Of a DNA stretch of 21,421 bases, positions 13,506-21,330 are shown piece after piece (positions within the stretch are counted from its first letter, which is position 1; every line of letters starts with the position of its first letter). The position numbers and the translations under genes were made by a program. This DNA comes from CAZKTO01 sp964555685. GTDB taxonomy: Bacteria; Chloroflexota; Dehalococcoidia; SHYB01. The notes under the pieces were generated by a model, which saw only the letters and a list, made by a program, of their open reading frames with translations, ran no database searches and was not told the DNA's origin. Location: positions 1 through 21,421 of the forward strand of contig CAZKTO010000056.1 in the NCBI GenBank assembly GCA_964555685.1. Reading direction: 5' to 3'.

Positions 13506-15547
13506 TACCGCGCCTCCTCCGCACCCTGAACGGCGCTCCGGTACTGGCCCAGGGCCATGAGGGGCCAGTAGTGCCGGTACAGGTGATAGTTGATCATGAA
13601 GTCGCCGGGGAAGCCGGTGCCGGTGAACTCCGGCTCGTCCCAGGAGCCGAAGTCCCGCTGCGTCTCGAGCAGGTATGCTACGCCCCGGCGCGCGGCCTCG
13701 CCACGAGCCTCGCCTGCGGCGACGAGCGCGAGGAGCGCCCACGCCGTCTGCGAGGCCGTGCTGGGCCCGCGGCCCCGCAGCGATGGGTCATGATAGGTCG
13801 CGCAGCTCTCGCCCCAGCCGCCATCGGGCTGCTGGCAGGCCTCCAGCCAGGCCACGGCCCTGCGGACCCAGGGCTGCCGCATGTCCTCGCCCAGCCACTG
13901 GAGCGCCGGCAGCACGGCCGCCAGGCCATAGATGTAGTTGACGCCCCAGCGGCCCCACCAGGGGCCATCGGGCTCCTGGGTGCGCTTTAGGTACTCGAGC
14001 CCGCGCGCGGCGGGCGCGTACCGCCGATCGTAGCCCAGGCGGCCAAGGACCTCCAGGGCGTGCGCGGTGACGTCCTCCGTCGGCGGGTCCAGGACGGCGC
14101 CGAAGTCACAGAACGGGATCTCGCCCACCCAGCGCTTCGTGTTGTCGGCGTCGAAGGCGCCCCAGCCGCCGTTCCCGCTCTGCATACCCACCAGCCACTC
14201 GACGCCCCGCTCGATGGCGCGCCGCATCCGCGGGTCGTCGCGCCAGCCCATCTTGTGCAGCGCGATGAGCACCATGGCCGTATCGTCGGTGTCGGGGTAG
14301 ACATCGTTGTGGAACTCGAAGGCCCAGCCGCCGGGTCGCAGGTGGGGCCGCTTCACCTGCCAGTCGCCGCCGTGGTCCAGGACCTGCTCCTCGAGCATCC
14401 ACTCCGTGGCCTTCACCAGCGCCGGATGGTCCGGCGGGACGCCCGCGTCCTGGAGCGCCAGCATGGCGAGGCAGGTGTCCCACACCGGCGAGACGCACGG
14501 GTCCGTCCAGAACCAGTCGTCCGTCTCCTGCGCGAAGCCCTCGAAGCCCTCGAGCCCCTTCTTGATCACCGGATGATCGGCCGAGTAGCCGAGGGTCTTG
14601 AGGGCCATGAGCGAGTAGACCCACGGGGGCTGGATGCCGCCCCAGGAGCCGTCGGCCTCCTGCCGCTCGACGATCCAGCGCTCGGCCCGGCGCAAGGCCA
14701 GGCCCCGCAGCGGCTTGACGGGCGAGCCCTCGGCCACGCGCAGCCCGCGCTCCGCGATGCGGAAGAAGCCGTTCCACGAGAGGAGCCGGCCCCTCTTGCC
14801 ATAGCCATACGCGCCGGGCGTGCGCCCCCCAGGGAAGAGCTCATCGAGCTGGGCGCCCTCGGGCACCGGGCAGACGGGCCGCGTGTTGAACAGCACCAGG
14901 CAGCCGACGATGGTGCCGCGGGCCCAGCTCGCGAACTCGTAGATGTTGAACGGGGACCAGTTGGGCAGGAGCATCAGCTCGGCCGGCAGGATGGGCGTGT
15001 CGCGCCAGTCCCACTGGCCAAAGAGGGCCAGCCACAGCTTGGTGAAGATGCGCGTCTGGGGGACGCCGCCCTGGGAGAGGATAAAGGCCCGCGCGCTCGC
15101 CATGGCCGGATCGTCCGGGCTCACGCCTGCCAGCTTCATGGCGAAGTAGGCCTCGACGGCGATGCTCACATCGCTGGGGCCGCCATAGAAGACGGGCCAG
15201 CCGCCATCGGACTTCTGCTTCGCCCGCAGGTAGCTCACGATCTTGCGCCAGCGGGTCTGGTCGGGCACGCCTAGGAAGTGCGTCAAGAGGAGGTACTCGG
15301 CGTGGACGGAGCAGTTGGCCTCCAGCTCGCCCCACCAGTAGCCGCCGGGGTACTGAATGGAGAGGACGTAGTCCGTGGAGCGCTGGATGGCGAGGTCCAG
15401 CCGGGCCGGGAAGGAGTCGTGACCGTTCTCCAAGGCCTGGCCAGCCTCGGGCGTAGCGGCCCGACCCCGCTGGCCCAGCGCCTCGTGGTGGCCATCGCGG
15501 AGACCGGCGCCGGACCCTCCCTGCGCCGACCGCTTGATCGTTGTCAT
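13505..15547 (-). CDS. shc: Squalene-hopene cyclase
   Basis: This class II terpene cyclase converts squalene to hopene and diplopterol and is probably a monotopic membrane protein. It has 680 residues, slightly longer than typical (about 630-660), the excess being a low-complexity N-terminus before about residue 48. The catalytic acid motif DTDD is at 419-422. Several QW repeats are visible, for example QEADGSWGG, QSGNGGWGAFD, QEPDGPWWGRWG and QQPDGGWGE. The last, followed by SCATYHDPSLRGRGPSTASQTAWALLAL, is the highly conserved C-terminal block of SHC. The ATG at 15547 has a GAGGGGG ribosome-binding site and overlaps the stop of the truncated hpnA as ATGA. The gene is intact, so the cell should make hopanoids. 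Confidence 0.97.
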   Translation of the reverse strand: MTTIKRSAQGGSGAGLRDGHHEALGQRGRAATPEAGQALENGHDSFPARLDLAIQRSTDYVLSIQYPGGYWWGELEANCSVHAEYLLLTHFLGVPDQTRWRKIVSYLRAKQKSDGGWPVFYGGPSDVSIAVEAYFAMKLAGVSPDDPAMASARAFILSQGGVPQTRIFTKLWLALFGQWDWRDTPILPAELMLLPNWSPFNIYEFASWARGTIVGCLVLFNTRPVCPVPEGAQLDELFPGGRTPGAYGYGKRGRLLSWNGFFRIAERGLRVAEGSPVKPLRGLALRRAERWIVERQEADGSWGGIQPPWVYSLMALKTLGYSADHPVIKKGLEGFEGFAQETDDWFWTDPCVSPVWDTCLAMLALQDAGVPPDHPALVKATEWMLEEQVLDHGGDWQVKRPHLRPGGWAFEFHNDVYPDTDDTAMVLIALHKMGWRDDPRMRRAIERGVEWLVGMQSGNGGWGAFDADNTKRWVGEIPFCDFGAVLDPPTEDVTAHALEVLGRLGYDRRYAPAARGLEYLKRTQEPDGPWWGRWGVNYIYGLAAVLPALQWLGEDMRQPWVRRAVAWLEACQQPDGGWGESCATYHDPSLRGRGPSTASQTAWALLALVAAGEARGEAARRGVAYLLETQRDFGSWDEPEFTGTGFPGDFMINYHLYRHYWPLMALGQYRSAVQGAEEAR
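13506..13518 (-). promoter_or_regulatory. Ribosome-binding site deciding the ispG GTG start
   Basis: On the minus strand, AGGAGG (13518-13513) lies 7 nt before GTG (13505-13503), inside the last codons of shc. This supports a one-base TAGTG stop/start overlap and translational coupling of shc and ispG. Confidence 0.65.
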
Positions 15548-15882
15548 CGTCCCCCTCGCCTCACGCCCGCGATCCTGGCGGCCTGGAGCACGTTGCGCGT
15601 CCCCTCCACGTTGGCCCGCTCGATGCCCCGATGGTCGGGCGGCCAGAAGGCGTACCAGGCGGCGGCGTGGAAGAGCGTATCGCAGCCCGCCGCAGCCCGC
15701 CGCAGCGATGGCGGGTCCAAGAGATCACCCTCCCACACCTCCACCGGCAGCCCTTCGAGGGCGCGCCGGTCGCTCCCGGGCCGGGCCAGGACACGCACCT
15801 GAGCGCCCTCGGCCGCCAGCGCCCGGGCCACGTTACTCCCGATGAATCCTGTTGCGCCCGTGACCAGTGCTTTCATGGACAT
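15544..15882 (-). pseudogene. hpnA: Truncated HpnA (hopanoid-associated sugar epimerase), N-terminal third
   Basis: This 112-residue frame begins as a clear extended short-chain dehydrogenase of the HpnA type: VTGATGFIGSNVA (Gly9, Gly12, Gly15 as the NAD motif), RVLARPGSDRRALEGLPVEV, WEGDLLDPPSLRRA and ANVEGTRNVLQAARIAGVRR. Full-length HpnA is about 330 residues. Here it stops after four unrelated residues at the very start of shc, so the strand with the catalytic Tyr-xxx-Lys and the substrate domain are missing. No remainder was found between this gene and shc. An internal deletion joining hpnA to the shc ribosome-binding site is the simplest explanation. The frame is still open and coupled to shc by ATGA, so a short peptide is likely made. 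A misassembly is possible but there is no sign of it. Confidence 0.8.
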
Positions 15883-15907
15883 GCTGCCCCGTGTGGGGGC
15901 CCTCGCG

Positions 15908-16693
15908 TCACCGGGACACCGGCGCCGCCCGGCGGACCGTGGTCAGGAAAAGCGCCGCGAAGGCCGCGAGGTTCTGGGCGCCCCGGCGGGCGTTCCCGGC
16001 GAGGAGCGGCACCGTCATGAGGTGATGGGGATGCGCGGCGAAGTACCATGCCGCCCGCAGGGGCCGCACCTCGCCCATCTCGTCCAGGAAGCGCTCGTAG
16101 TCCGGCAGGCTCACGCCGGCCTCGTCGGACGCGGCCCGGGCCGCCAGGAACATCGTCCCGGCCTCCTGGGTCGTCTGGGCCACCCAATAGCTCTCCATGT
16201 CCACCAGCTCGGCGGAGCAGACGCGGCCCAAGAGCTCCTTCTCTCGCGGGCCCGGCATCACCGCCGGCACGCTCATGAGGTCGCCCCGCCGCGCCGGCAG
16301 CAGCCCCTCCTCCAGCGCGATGCTGGCGGCGTCCAGGAAGCAGGAGTCCACCTCGATGGGCTCGGCCGAGAAGGGCCCGCCGGCGGTCACCTCCTCGTCC
16401 GTCGCCGCCAGGAGCCGCTGGCCCAGCACCAGGTCGCCCCCGCGAACGTCGGGCGAGAGGCCGCCCGAGAAGCCGATGGAGACGATGACCTGGGGCCGGT
16501 AGCGGGCGATGGCCCACCGCGTCGCCGTCTGGGAACGCTCTCGCCCAATGCCCGACTGGACGAGGGCCACGGGCAGGCCCTCGCTCTGGCCCTCGGTGAA
16601 GTGCACGTCACCGACGCGCTCCTCGGCGTCGATCGCGATCAGGTTCCGCAGGGGCGCCAGCTCCCGGCGCAGCGCGGCGATGAAGACGATCAC
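15908..16693 (-). CDS. hpnG: HpnG, adenosylhopane phosphorylase/nucleosidase
   Basis: This 261-residue member of the purine nucleoside phosphorylase superfamily releases adenine from adenosylhopane, giving the (phospho)ribosylhopane from which extended hopanoids such as bacteriohopanetetrol are made. The conserved SIGFSGGLSPDVRGGDLVLG lies at 72-91. VDMESYWVAQ near 165-174 is the substrate-binding Met-Glu segment, as in MTA/AdoHcy nucleosidases. The HpnG C-terminal region with FLDEMGEVRPL and a buried helix is present. The start is GTG at 16693, overlapping the stop of the preceding small gene as GTGA. It follows HpnH with one gene between, which agrees with the order of the reactions. Confidence 0.92.
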   Translation of the reverse strand: MIVFIAALRRELAPLRNLIAIDAEERVGDVHFTEGQSEGLPVALVQSGIGRERSQTATRWAIARYRPQVIVSIGFSGGLSPDVRGGDLVLGQRLLAATDEEVTAGGPFSAEPIEVDSCFLDAASIALEEGLLPARRGDLMSVPAVMPGPREKELLGRVCSAELVDMESYWVAQTTQEAGTMFLAARAASDEAGVSLPDYERFLDEMGEVRPLRAAWYFAAHPHHLMTVPLLAGNARRGAQNLAAFAALFLTTVRRAAPVSR

Positions 16694-17046
16694 GCGGGCC
16701 GCTCCTCTCGAGCGCCGGCCGTCTTGGCCGCCCGCTCTTGCTCCTTCCGCTTGACCCAGGCCTCGTAGGACCTGCCCGCCGCCGTGTCCCTGCCCGTGAA
16801 CTTGATGTTCCGGACCTCGGCGTAGCGCAGGGTGAAGGGGCCGTCCCCCTCCTCGTCGAAATACTGGAGAAAGGGCTCGGGCACGTCCCGGTCCCGGTTG
16901 AAGACGTAGCCCACCACCTCCGAGCCATCGGCCTTGACGATGGTCGTGTTGCCACGGTAGTCGAAGGCGAGATCGATGACGCGCTCGAGGGTCACCTCGC
17001 CTCCGATCTCCGGGACCCAGCCCTCCAGGCTCTGCTCATCGGGCAT
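16690..17046 (-). CDS. Unrecognised 118-residue protein between hpnH and hpnG
   Basis: I do not recognise a named family. The protein is acidic to neutral with no membrane segment or signal peptide, so it is probably cytoplasmic. Residues 18-85 alternate short strands and turns (EVTLERVIDLAFDYRGN, TTIVKADGSEVVGYVFNRD, FTLRYAEVRNIKFTGRD). This reads like a small beta-barrel of the Sm/SH3 kind, but that is only an impression. The tail (about 92-118) is charged, rich in Arg, Lys and Glu, and probably helical. It starts 15 nt after the hpnH stop with a GAGAGG site and overlaps hpnG by 4 nt, so it is tightly built into the operon and probably serves the HpnH-HpnG steps. It has no Cys, so it is not an iron-sulfur donor. 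Confidence 0.85.
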   Translation of the reverse strand: MPDEQSLEGWVPEIGGEVTLERVIDLAFDYRGNTTIVKADGSEVVGYVFNRDRDVPEPFLQYFDEEGDGPFTLRYAEVRNIKFTGRDTAAGRSYEAWVKRKEQERAAKTAGAREERPA

Positions 17047-17061
17047 GGCCTCTCGCTCGGT

Positions 17062-18084
17062 CTACAGCTTTCCGGTGACCTGGGCCACCAGCGTGTCCTT
17101 GAGCCCCTTCCACGTTCCAAAGGTGGCGTTGATGGATGTGGGCTCGTAGCCGCAATGGACCATGCAGTCCTGGCACTTGGGGTTGCCGCTGGCCCGCCCG
17201 TAGCTCTCCCACCGCGTGGTCTCCAGGAGCTCCCGGAACGTGGCGGCGTAGCCCTCCTGGAGCAGGTAGCAGGGGCGCTGCCACCCGTAGAGGTTATAGA
17301 GAGGGTTGCCCCACGGTGTGCACTCGTAGTCCTGCTTGCCCATGAGGAACTGGAGGAAGAGAGGCGACTGATTGAAGCTCCATCGCTTGTTCTTGTTCGA
17401 GAGGGCCTGGGAGAAGAGCTCCTGCGTCCGCTGGCGGCGCAGGAAGTGCTCCTGGTCGGGCGCCTTGGAGTAGCTATAGCCGGGGGAGAGCATCATGCCC
17501 TCGACGCCCAGGTCCATCATCTCGTCGAAGAACTGGCGCACGCGGAGCGGCTGGGCGCCATCGAAGAGCGTCGTGTTCGTGGTCACGCGGAAGCCCCGGC
17601 GCACCGCCTCCTCGATGGCGGCCACGGCCTCATCGTAGACGCCGTCGCGGCAGACGGACTCGTCGTGCTCCTCCTTGAGCCCGTCCATATGGACGCTGAA
17701 CGAAAGGTAGCGGGACGGCTTGAAGACGCCCTCATCGAGTTTCTTGGGCAGGAGGAGGGCGTTGGTGCACAGGTAGATGTACCTCTTGCGTTCCACGAGC
17801 CGCTCCACCAGCTCGCCGATGGAGGGGTACATGAGCGGCTCGCCGCCGGCGATGCTGACCATGGGGGCGCCGCACTCGTCCACGGCGGCCAGGCACTGGT
17901 CGACGGTCAGGTGCTTGCGGAGCATCTGGGCCGGGTACTGGATCTTGCCGCAGCCGGCGCAGGCCAGATTGCACCGGAAGAGGGGCTCCAGCATCATGAC
18001 CAGCGGGTACCGTTTCCGGCGCCGGGCCTTCTGCCAGAGCACGTACCGGGCCACCGCCCACATCTGCGATGCAGGTACCGCCAT
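17062..18084 (-). CDS. hpnH: HpnH, radical SAM adenosylhopane synthase
   Basis: This 340-residue radical SAM enzyme adds the 5'-deoxyadenosyl radical to diploptene, making adenosylhopane, the first step to C35 hopanoids. The cluster motif CNLACAGC gives Cys38, Cys42 and Cys45 for the [4Fe-4S] centre. IAGGEPLMYP near 78-87 is the SAM-binding GGE region. The C-terminal part contains NPKCQDCMVHCGYEPTS, the SPASM-like Cys block typical of HpnH. TPWGNPLYNLYGWQRPCYLL is another strong HpnH mark. The length fits the family. AGGAG lies just before the ATG at 18084. The gene follows a 150-bp gap with inverted repeats, so it could also begin a subtranscript, but no convincing promoter was seen there. 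Confidence 0.96.
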   Translation of the reverse strand: MAVPASQMWAVARYVLWQKARRRKRYPLVMMLEPLFRCNLACAGCGKIQYPAQMLRKHLTVDQCLAAVDECGAPMVSIAGGEPLMYPSIGELVERLVERKRYIYLCTNALLLPKKLDEGVFKPSRYLSFSVHMDGLKEEHDESVCRDGVYDEAVAAIEEAVRRGFRVTTNTTLFDGAQPLRVRQFFDEMMDLGVEGMMLSPGYSYSKAPDQEHFLRRQRTQELFSQALSNKNKRWSFNQSPLFLQFLMGKQDYECTPWGNPLYNLYGWQRPCYLLQEGYAATFRELLETTRWESYGRASGNPKCQDCMVHCGYEPTSINATFGTWKGLKDTLVAQVTGKL

Positions 18085-18122
18085 CGGCTCCTACCCTTCC
18101 TCGTGTCTCGCGTCCGCTGCCG

Positions 18123-18184
18123 CCCTCTCCCCCTTGCCCCCTCTCCGGGTCGGAGAGGGGGTGGCCATAGGCCGGGGGTGAGGG
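18123..18184. repeat. Nested inverted repeat in the hpnH upstream gap
   Basis: An inner perfect hairpin, 18137-18147 and 18151-18161 (11 bp, 3-nt loop), is enclosed by outer arms 18123-18133 and 18174-18184 (11 bp, one mismatch). Pyrimidine-only arms facing purine-only arms like this are typical of dispersed palindromes in intergenic DNA of GC-rich environmental genomes. No T-run follows on either strand, so it does not look like a standard terminator. As RNA on the operon transcript it could slow decay or lower expression of genes on one side. The rest of the 150-nt gap (18085-18234) shows nothing else. Confidence 0.7.
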
Positions 18185-18234
18185 CAGGACCCCGCCAGTC
18201 CGTAACCCGTCAGGGCGCTTTTTGAGATAGTTTG

Positions 18235-19263
18235 TTAGTACTCCCGCTCCAGCAGGAACTGGGCCAGCTCCTCGCACTCGCGGCGGGCCGCCGGCGCCAG
18301 CTCGATGCCCGCCAGCTCCTCCACGCTCTGCGCCGCGTGCTCCTTGGCCAGATCGTAGCAGAACCGCTGCGTGCCCAGGCTGTCCATCGCGGCCAGCACG
18401 TCGGCCACCTCGTCGTCAGAGAGCGGGGCGTCCCTCTTGTAGATCGTGACGAGCCGGTCGCGCGCCGGGCCCGTGGCGGTGGCCAGGGCGTGGACGATGG
18501 GCAGCGACTTCTTGCGCCGGTGGACGTCGCTGCCGGCGGGCTTGCCCGTCTTGTCCGGCGAGCCCCAGATGCCCAGCATATCGTCCCGCACCTGGAAGAG
18601 GCACCCCAGCTCCTTGCCGAAGCCGCGCATCGCCTCCACCGCCGCCCGGTCCCGGGCGCCGATGAGGGCCCCCATGTGGAGCGAGCACTCGAGCAGCGCG
18701 CCCGTCTTCTTCCCGATCATGACCAGATAGTCGCGCACCGGCACCGAGGGCCGCTGCTCAAAGGAGAGATCGAGGACCTGGCCCTCGATCATCTCGGTGC
18801 AGGCGCGGGTGAGGATGCGCGAGACCTCGAGGGCCGTCGCGGGCGGAAGGCCGCCGGCATGGCCGCGAAAGAGCACCTCCTGGCCCAGGACGAACATGGC
18901 GTCGCCGGCATTGACGCCGTGGGCGTGGCCCCACCGGTACCAGACGGTGGGGCGGTGCCGGCGATGGGTGTCGCCGTCCTGGATGTCGTCGTGGATGAGC
19001 GAAAAGTTGTGGATGAGCTCGATGGCGACGGCGGCGGGCAGGGCCTGGGTTGCCTGGCCGCCCACGGCCTCGCAGGCGAAGAGGCAGAGGGCCGGGCGCA
19101 CCGCCTTGCCGGCGTTGGCCTCGGTGGGGCGGCCCTCCTCATCGAGCCAGCCCATGTGGTACCGGAGCATGTCGTAGAGCGGGAGATCGCCCTGGCCCAG
19201 GGCGTCCCGGAGCCCGGCGCTGATGGCCGGCCGGTACCTGCTGAACACCTCGGGCAGAGACAT
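18235..19263 (-). CDS. Polyprenyl (farnesyl/geranylgeranyl) diphosphate synthase
   Basis: This all-alpha trans-prenyltransferase of 342 residues elongates DMAPP with IPP. The first Asp-rich motif is DDIQD at 92-96 (IHDDIQDGD). The second is DDMLG at 227-231, with Gly in place of the third Asp and then IWGSPDKTGKPAGSD. The DDxxGxxG form is known from actinobacterial-type synthases. FPP is what HpnD needs, so a farnesyl product is expected from context, but chain length cannot be decided from sequence and GGPP is possible. ATG 19263 is used because it fits the family's N-terminus and has GGGAGG about 10 nt upstream. The frame extends into dxs but without similarity. It starts 25 nt after the dxs stop. 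Confidence 0.92.
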   Translation of the reverse strand: MSLPEVFSRYRPAISAGLRDALGQGDLPLYDMLRYHMGWLDEEGRPTEANAGKAVRPALCLFACEAVGGQATQALPAAVAIELIHNFSLIHDDIQDGDTHRRHRPTVWYRWGHAHGVNAGDAMFVLGQEVLFRGHAGGLPPATALEVSRILTRACTEMIEGQVLDLSFEQRPSVPVRDYLVMIGKKTGALLECSLHMGALIGARDRAAVEAMRGFGKELGCLFQVRDDMLGIWGSPDKTGKPAGSDVHRRKKSLPIVHALATATGPARDRLVTIYKRDAPLSDDEVADVLAAMDSLGTQRFCYDLAKEHAAQSVEELAGIELAPAARRECEELAQFLLEREY

Positions 19264-19288
19264 GGCTCGCTCGCCTCCCGGGCTAGCG

Positions 19289-21199
19289 TTAGACCCTCGC
19301 CGCAGGGGCCAGACCGCCCCGCGCGGGCGCCCCGTTCCCGCCGAGGAAGAAGGCCTGGCGGACCTTGGCGGCGATCCCTTCGGCGTCCAGCCCCAGACGC
19401 CGGCGCTGGGCGGCGGCCGTGGCGTGCTCGATGAACGCATCCGGCATGCCGAGCCGCACCACCCGCACGTCGGTCACTCCCGCATCGCTCAAGGTCTCGA
19501 GGACGGCGGAGCCGAACCCCCCGGCGAGCACGTTCTCCTCCACCGTCAGCACCCGGCCCGTGGCGCGCGCCGTGCGCAGGACCAGCTCGCGGTCGATGGG
19601 CTTCACGAACCGCGCGTTGACGACGAGGGCCGAGATACCCTCGGCGGCCAGGCGCTCGGCGGCAGAGAGAGCCGGGTAGACCGTCTTGCCCAGGGCCAGG
19701 ATCGTCAGGTCCGTTCCCTCGCGGAGGATCTCGCCGCATCCCAGGGGCAGCTCCCTGGGCTGAGCGTCCAGGGGCACGCCCACGCCGGCGCCCCGGGCGA
19801 TCCTGATGGCGAAGGGGCCCGCGTGCCGGTACCCGGTGTAGACCAGGTGCTGGAGCTCGTTCTCGTCCTTGGGGGCGCAGACAACCATGTGGGGCAGGCA
19901 GCGCAGGTAGGAGACGTCGAGGGCGCCGTGGTGCGTCTTGCCGTCCTCGCCCACGATCCCGGCCCGGTCGGCGATGAGCACCACAGGCAGGTCCTGGATG
20001 CACAGGTCGTGGACGATCTGGTCGAAGCCCCGCTGCAAGAAGGTCGAGTAGATGGAGACGAAGGGCTTGGCGCCGGCGCGGGCCAGCCCGGCCGCCATGG
20101 TCACCGCGTGCTGCTCGGCGATGCCGACGTCGAAGACGCGGTCCGGGAAGACGCGCTTGGCCTCGGCGAGGCCGGTCCCCTCCAGCATGGCGGCGCTGAT
20201 GGCCACCACCCTCGCGTCGTCTTGCATGATCCGGACCAGCGTCTGGGCGAAGACCTTGGAGTAGGTGGGGGCGCCTTTCCCATCGCCCAGGGGCGAGCTG
20301 GGCTGGTGGAATTTGACCGGGTCATCCTCGGCCGGCTGGTAGCCGTGGCCCTTGTGGGTGATGACGTGGATGAGGGGCGGCCTCTCGGCCAGGTCCCGGG
20401 CCCGGCGCAGCGCCCGCTCGATCTGGCCGACGTCGTGGCCGTCCACCGGGCCGATGTACTCGAAGCCCATGTCGCGCCAGAGCTGTGTCGGCAGGGCGAA
20501 ACCCTCGAGGCCGTCCTTCAACTTCTTGGCCAGGCGGTAGGCCGCCTCGCCCTGAGGCACCTTCTGGGCGAGCCGCTTGGTCCGCTTCACCATCGCCTGG
20601 TACTCGGGATGGGTGGTGATCCGCTGCCGCCACTGGGCCAGGAAGCCGATGTTCTCCGAGATGGACATGCCGTTGTCGTTCAGGATGACGACGAGGTTCT
20701 TGGGCGCCAGCTGGGTGATGTTATTCAGGGCCTCGAAGCTGAGGCCGGCGGTGAGGGCGCCATCGCCGACAACGGCGACGGTCCAGGCGTCGCTCCGGCG
20801 CAGCTTCTCGGCCTCGGCGATGCCCAGGGCGATGGAGACGCCGGTGCCGGCGTGGCCGGCGCACAGCACGTCGTGGGGGCTCTCCTTGGGCTCGCCGAAG
20901 CCCGAGAGGCCGCCATCCAGCCGGATCGTCTCGAACTCGTCCCGCCGGCCCGTCACCAGCTTGTGGGCGTAGCACTGGTTCGTGGTGTCCCAGACGATCT
21001 TGTCCTTGGGGCTTTCGAAGACCCGGTGCAGCGCCAGCGTCAGCTCCACGACGCCCAGGTTGGAGGCCAGATGGCCGCCGCGCTGGGTGATGACGCGGAT
21101 GATAGTGTCGCGGATCTCCTGGGCGAGTTGTTCGAGCTGCTTCTGGTCCAGCTTCCGGAGATCGGCGGGCTGATCGATCTGCTTGAGCAACGAGGTCAT
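19289..21199 (-). CDS. dxs: 1-deoxy-D-xylulose-5-phosphate synthase
   Basis: Dxs condenses pyruvate and glyceraldehyde 3-phosphate to DXP, the first MEP-pathway step, using thiamine diphosphate. From the ATG at 21199 (GGAGG 8 nt upstream) it has 636 residues, normal for the family. GDGALTAG at 145-152 with Asn160 forms the thiamine/Mg site. ILNDNGMSISENIG, IAEQHAVTMAAGLA (the catalytic Glu) and the DRAG-IVGEDGKTHHG block are all present. Two spots deviate: the usual DVGHQ is DTTNQ, so Asn74 replaces a His that is needed in E. coli Dxs (His49), and GHSSTS is GHAGTG (115-120). Both are single-codon readings with no frame problem. It is the first gene of the operon, so it is directly under the promoter at 21264-21292. 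Confidence 0.95.
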   Translation of the reverse strand: MTSLLKQIDQPADLRKLDQKQLEQLAQEIRDTIIRVITQRGGHLASNLGVVELTLALHRVFESPKDKIVWDTTNQCYAHKLVTGRRDEFETIRLDGGLSGFGEPKESPHDVLCAGHAGTGVSIALGIAEAEKLRRSDAWTVAVVGDGALTAGLSFEALNNITQLAPKNLVVILNDNGMSISENIGFLAQWRQRITTHPEYQAMVKRTKRLAQKVPQGEAAYRLAKKLKDGLEGFALPTQLWRDMGFEYIGPVDGHDVGQIERALRRARDLAERPPLIHVITHKGHGYQPAEDDPVKFHQPSSPLGDGKGAPTYSKVFAQTLVRIMQDDARVVAISAAMLEGTGLAEAKRVFPDRVFDVGIAEQHAVTMAAGLARAGAKPFVSIYSTFLQRGFDQIVHDLCIQDLPVVLIADRAGIVGEDGKTHHGALDVSYLRCLPHMVVCAPKDENELQHLVYTGYRHAGPFAIRIARGAGVGVPLDAQPRELPLGCGEILREGTDLTILALGKTVYPALSAAERLAAEGISALVVNARFVKPIDRELVLRTARATGRVLTVEENVLAGGFGSAVLETLSDAGVTDVRVVRLGMPDAFIEHATAAAQRRRLGLDAEGIAAKVRQAFFLGGNGAPARGGLAPAARV

Positions 21200-21263
21200 G
21201 CCGGCGGCCTCCAAAGGCGGGGGTAGTAAAGAGTGGGGATACCTCGGCATCCGATGGCATCGC

Positions 21264-21292
21264 AGGCTACCACAGGCGCCGCCGGGTGTCAA
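21264..21292 (-). promoter_or_regulatory. Promoter of the dxs-hopanoid operon
   Basis: On the minus strand a perfect TTGACA (21292-21287) is followed after 17 nt by TAGCCT (21269-21264), with TGG directly before it, an extended -10 (TGn). Transcription would start near 21257, leaving a leader of about 58 nt. This is the only strong promoter I see for the 16-kb minus-strand gene set. Confidence 0.7.
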
Positions 21293-21330
21293 TCCGTCGC
21301 GAACCTGTTCCAGCGATGGAGCGCCCTCAG

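Noticed and set aside
12156..13529. 457-codon plus-strand open frame opposite ispG
   Set aside because: Composition-driven antisense frame; the IspG cluster cysteines are on the other strand.
13506..13742. N-terminal extension of IspG into shc
   Set aside because: Arg/Pro-rich sequence with no similarity. A strong ribosome-binding site marks the GTG at 13505.
15684..15712. Short CGCAGCCCGC tandem repeat in hpnA remnant
   Set aside because: It encodes part of the conserved LRRAAAGCD segment; an Arg/Ala-rich coding bias explains it.
19223..21226. 667-codon plus-strand open frame opposite dxs
   Set aside because: No recognisable family; the minus-strand frame is a complete Dxs with thiamine and substrate motifs.
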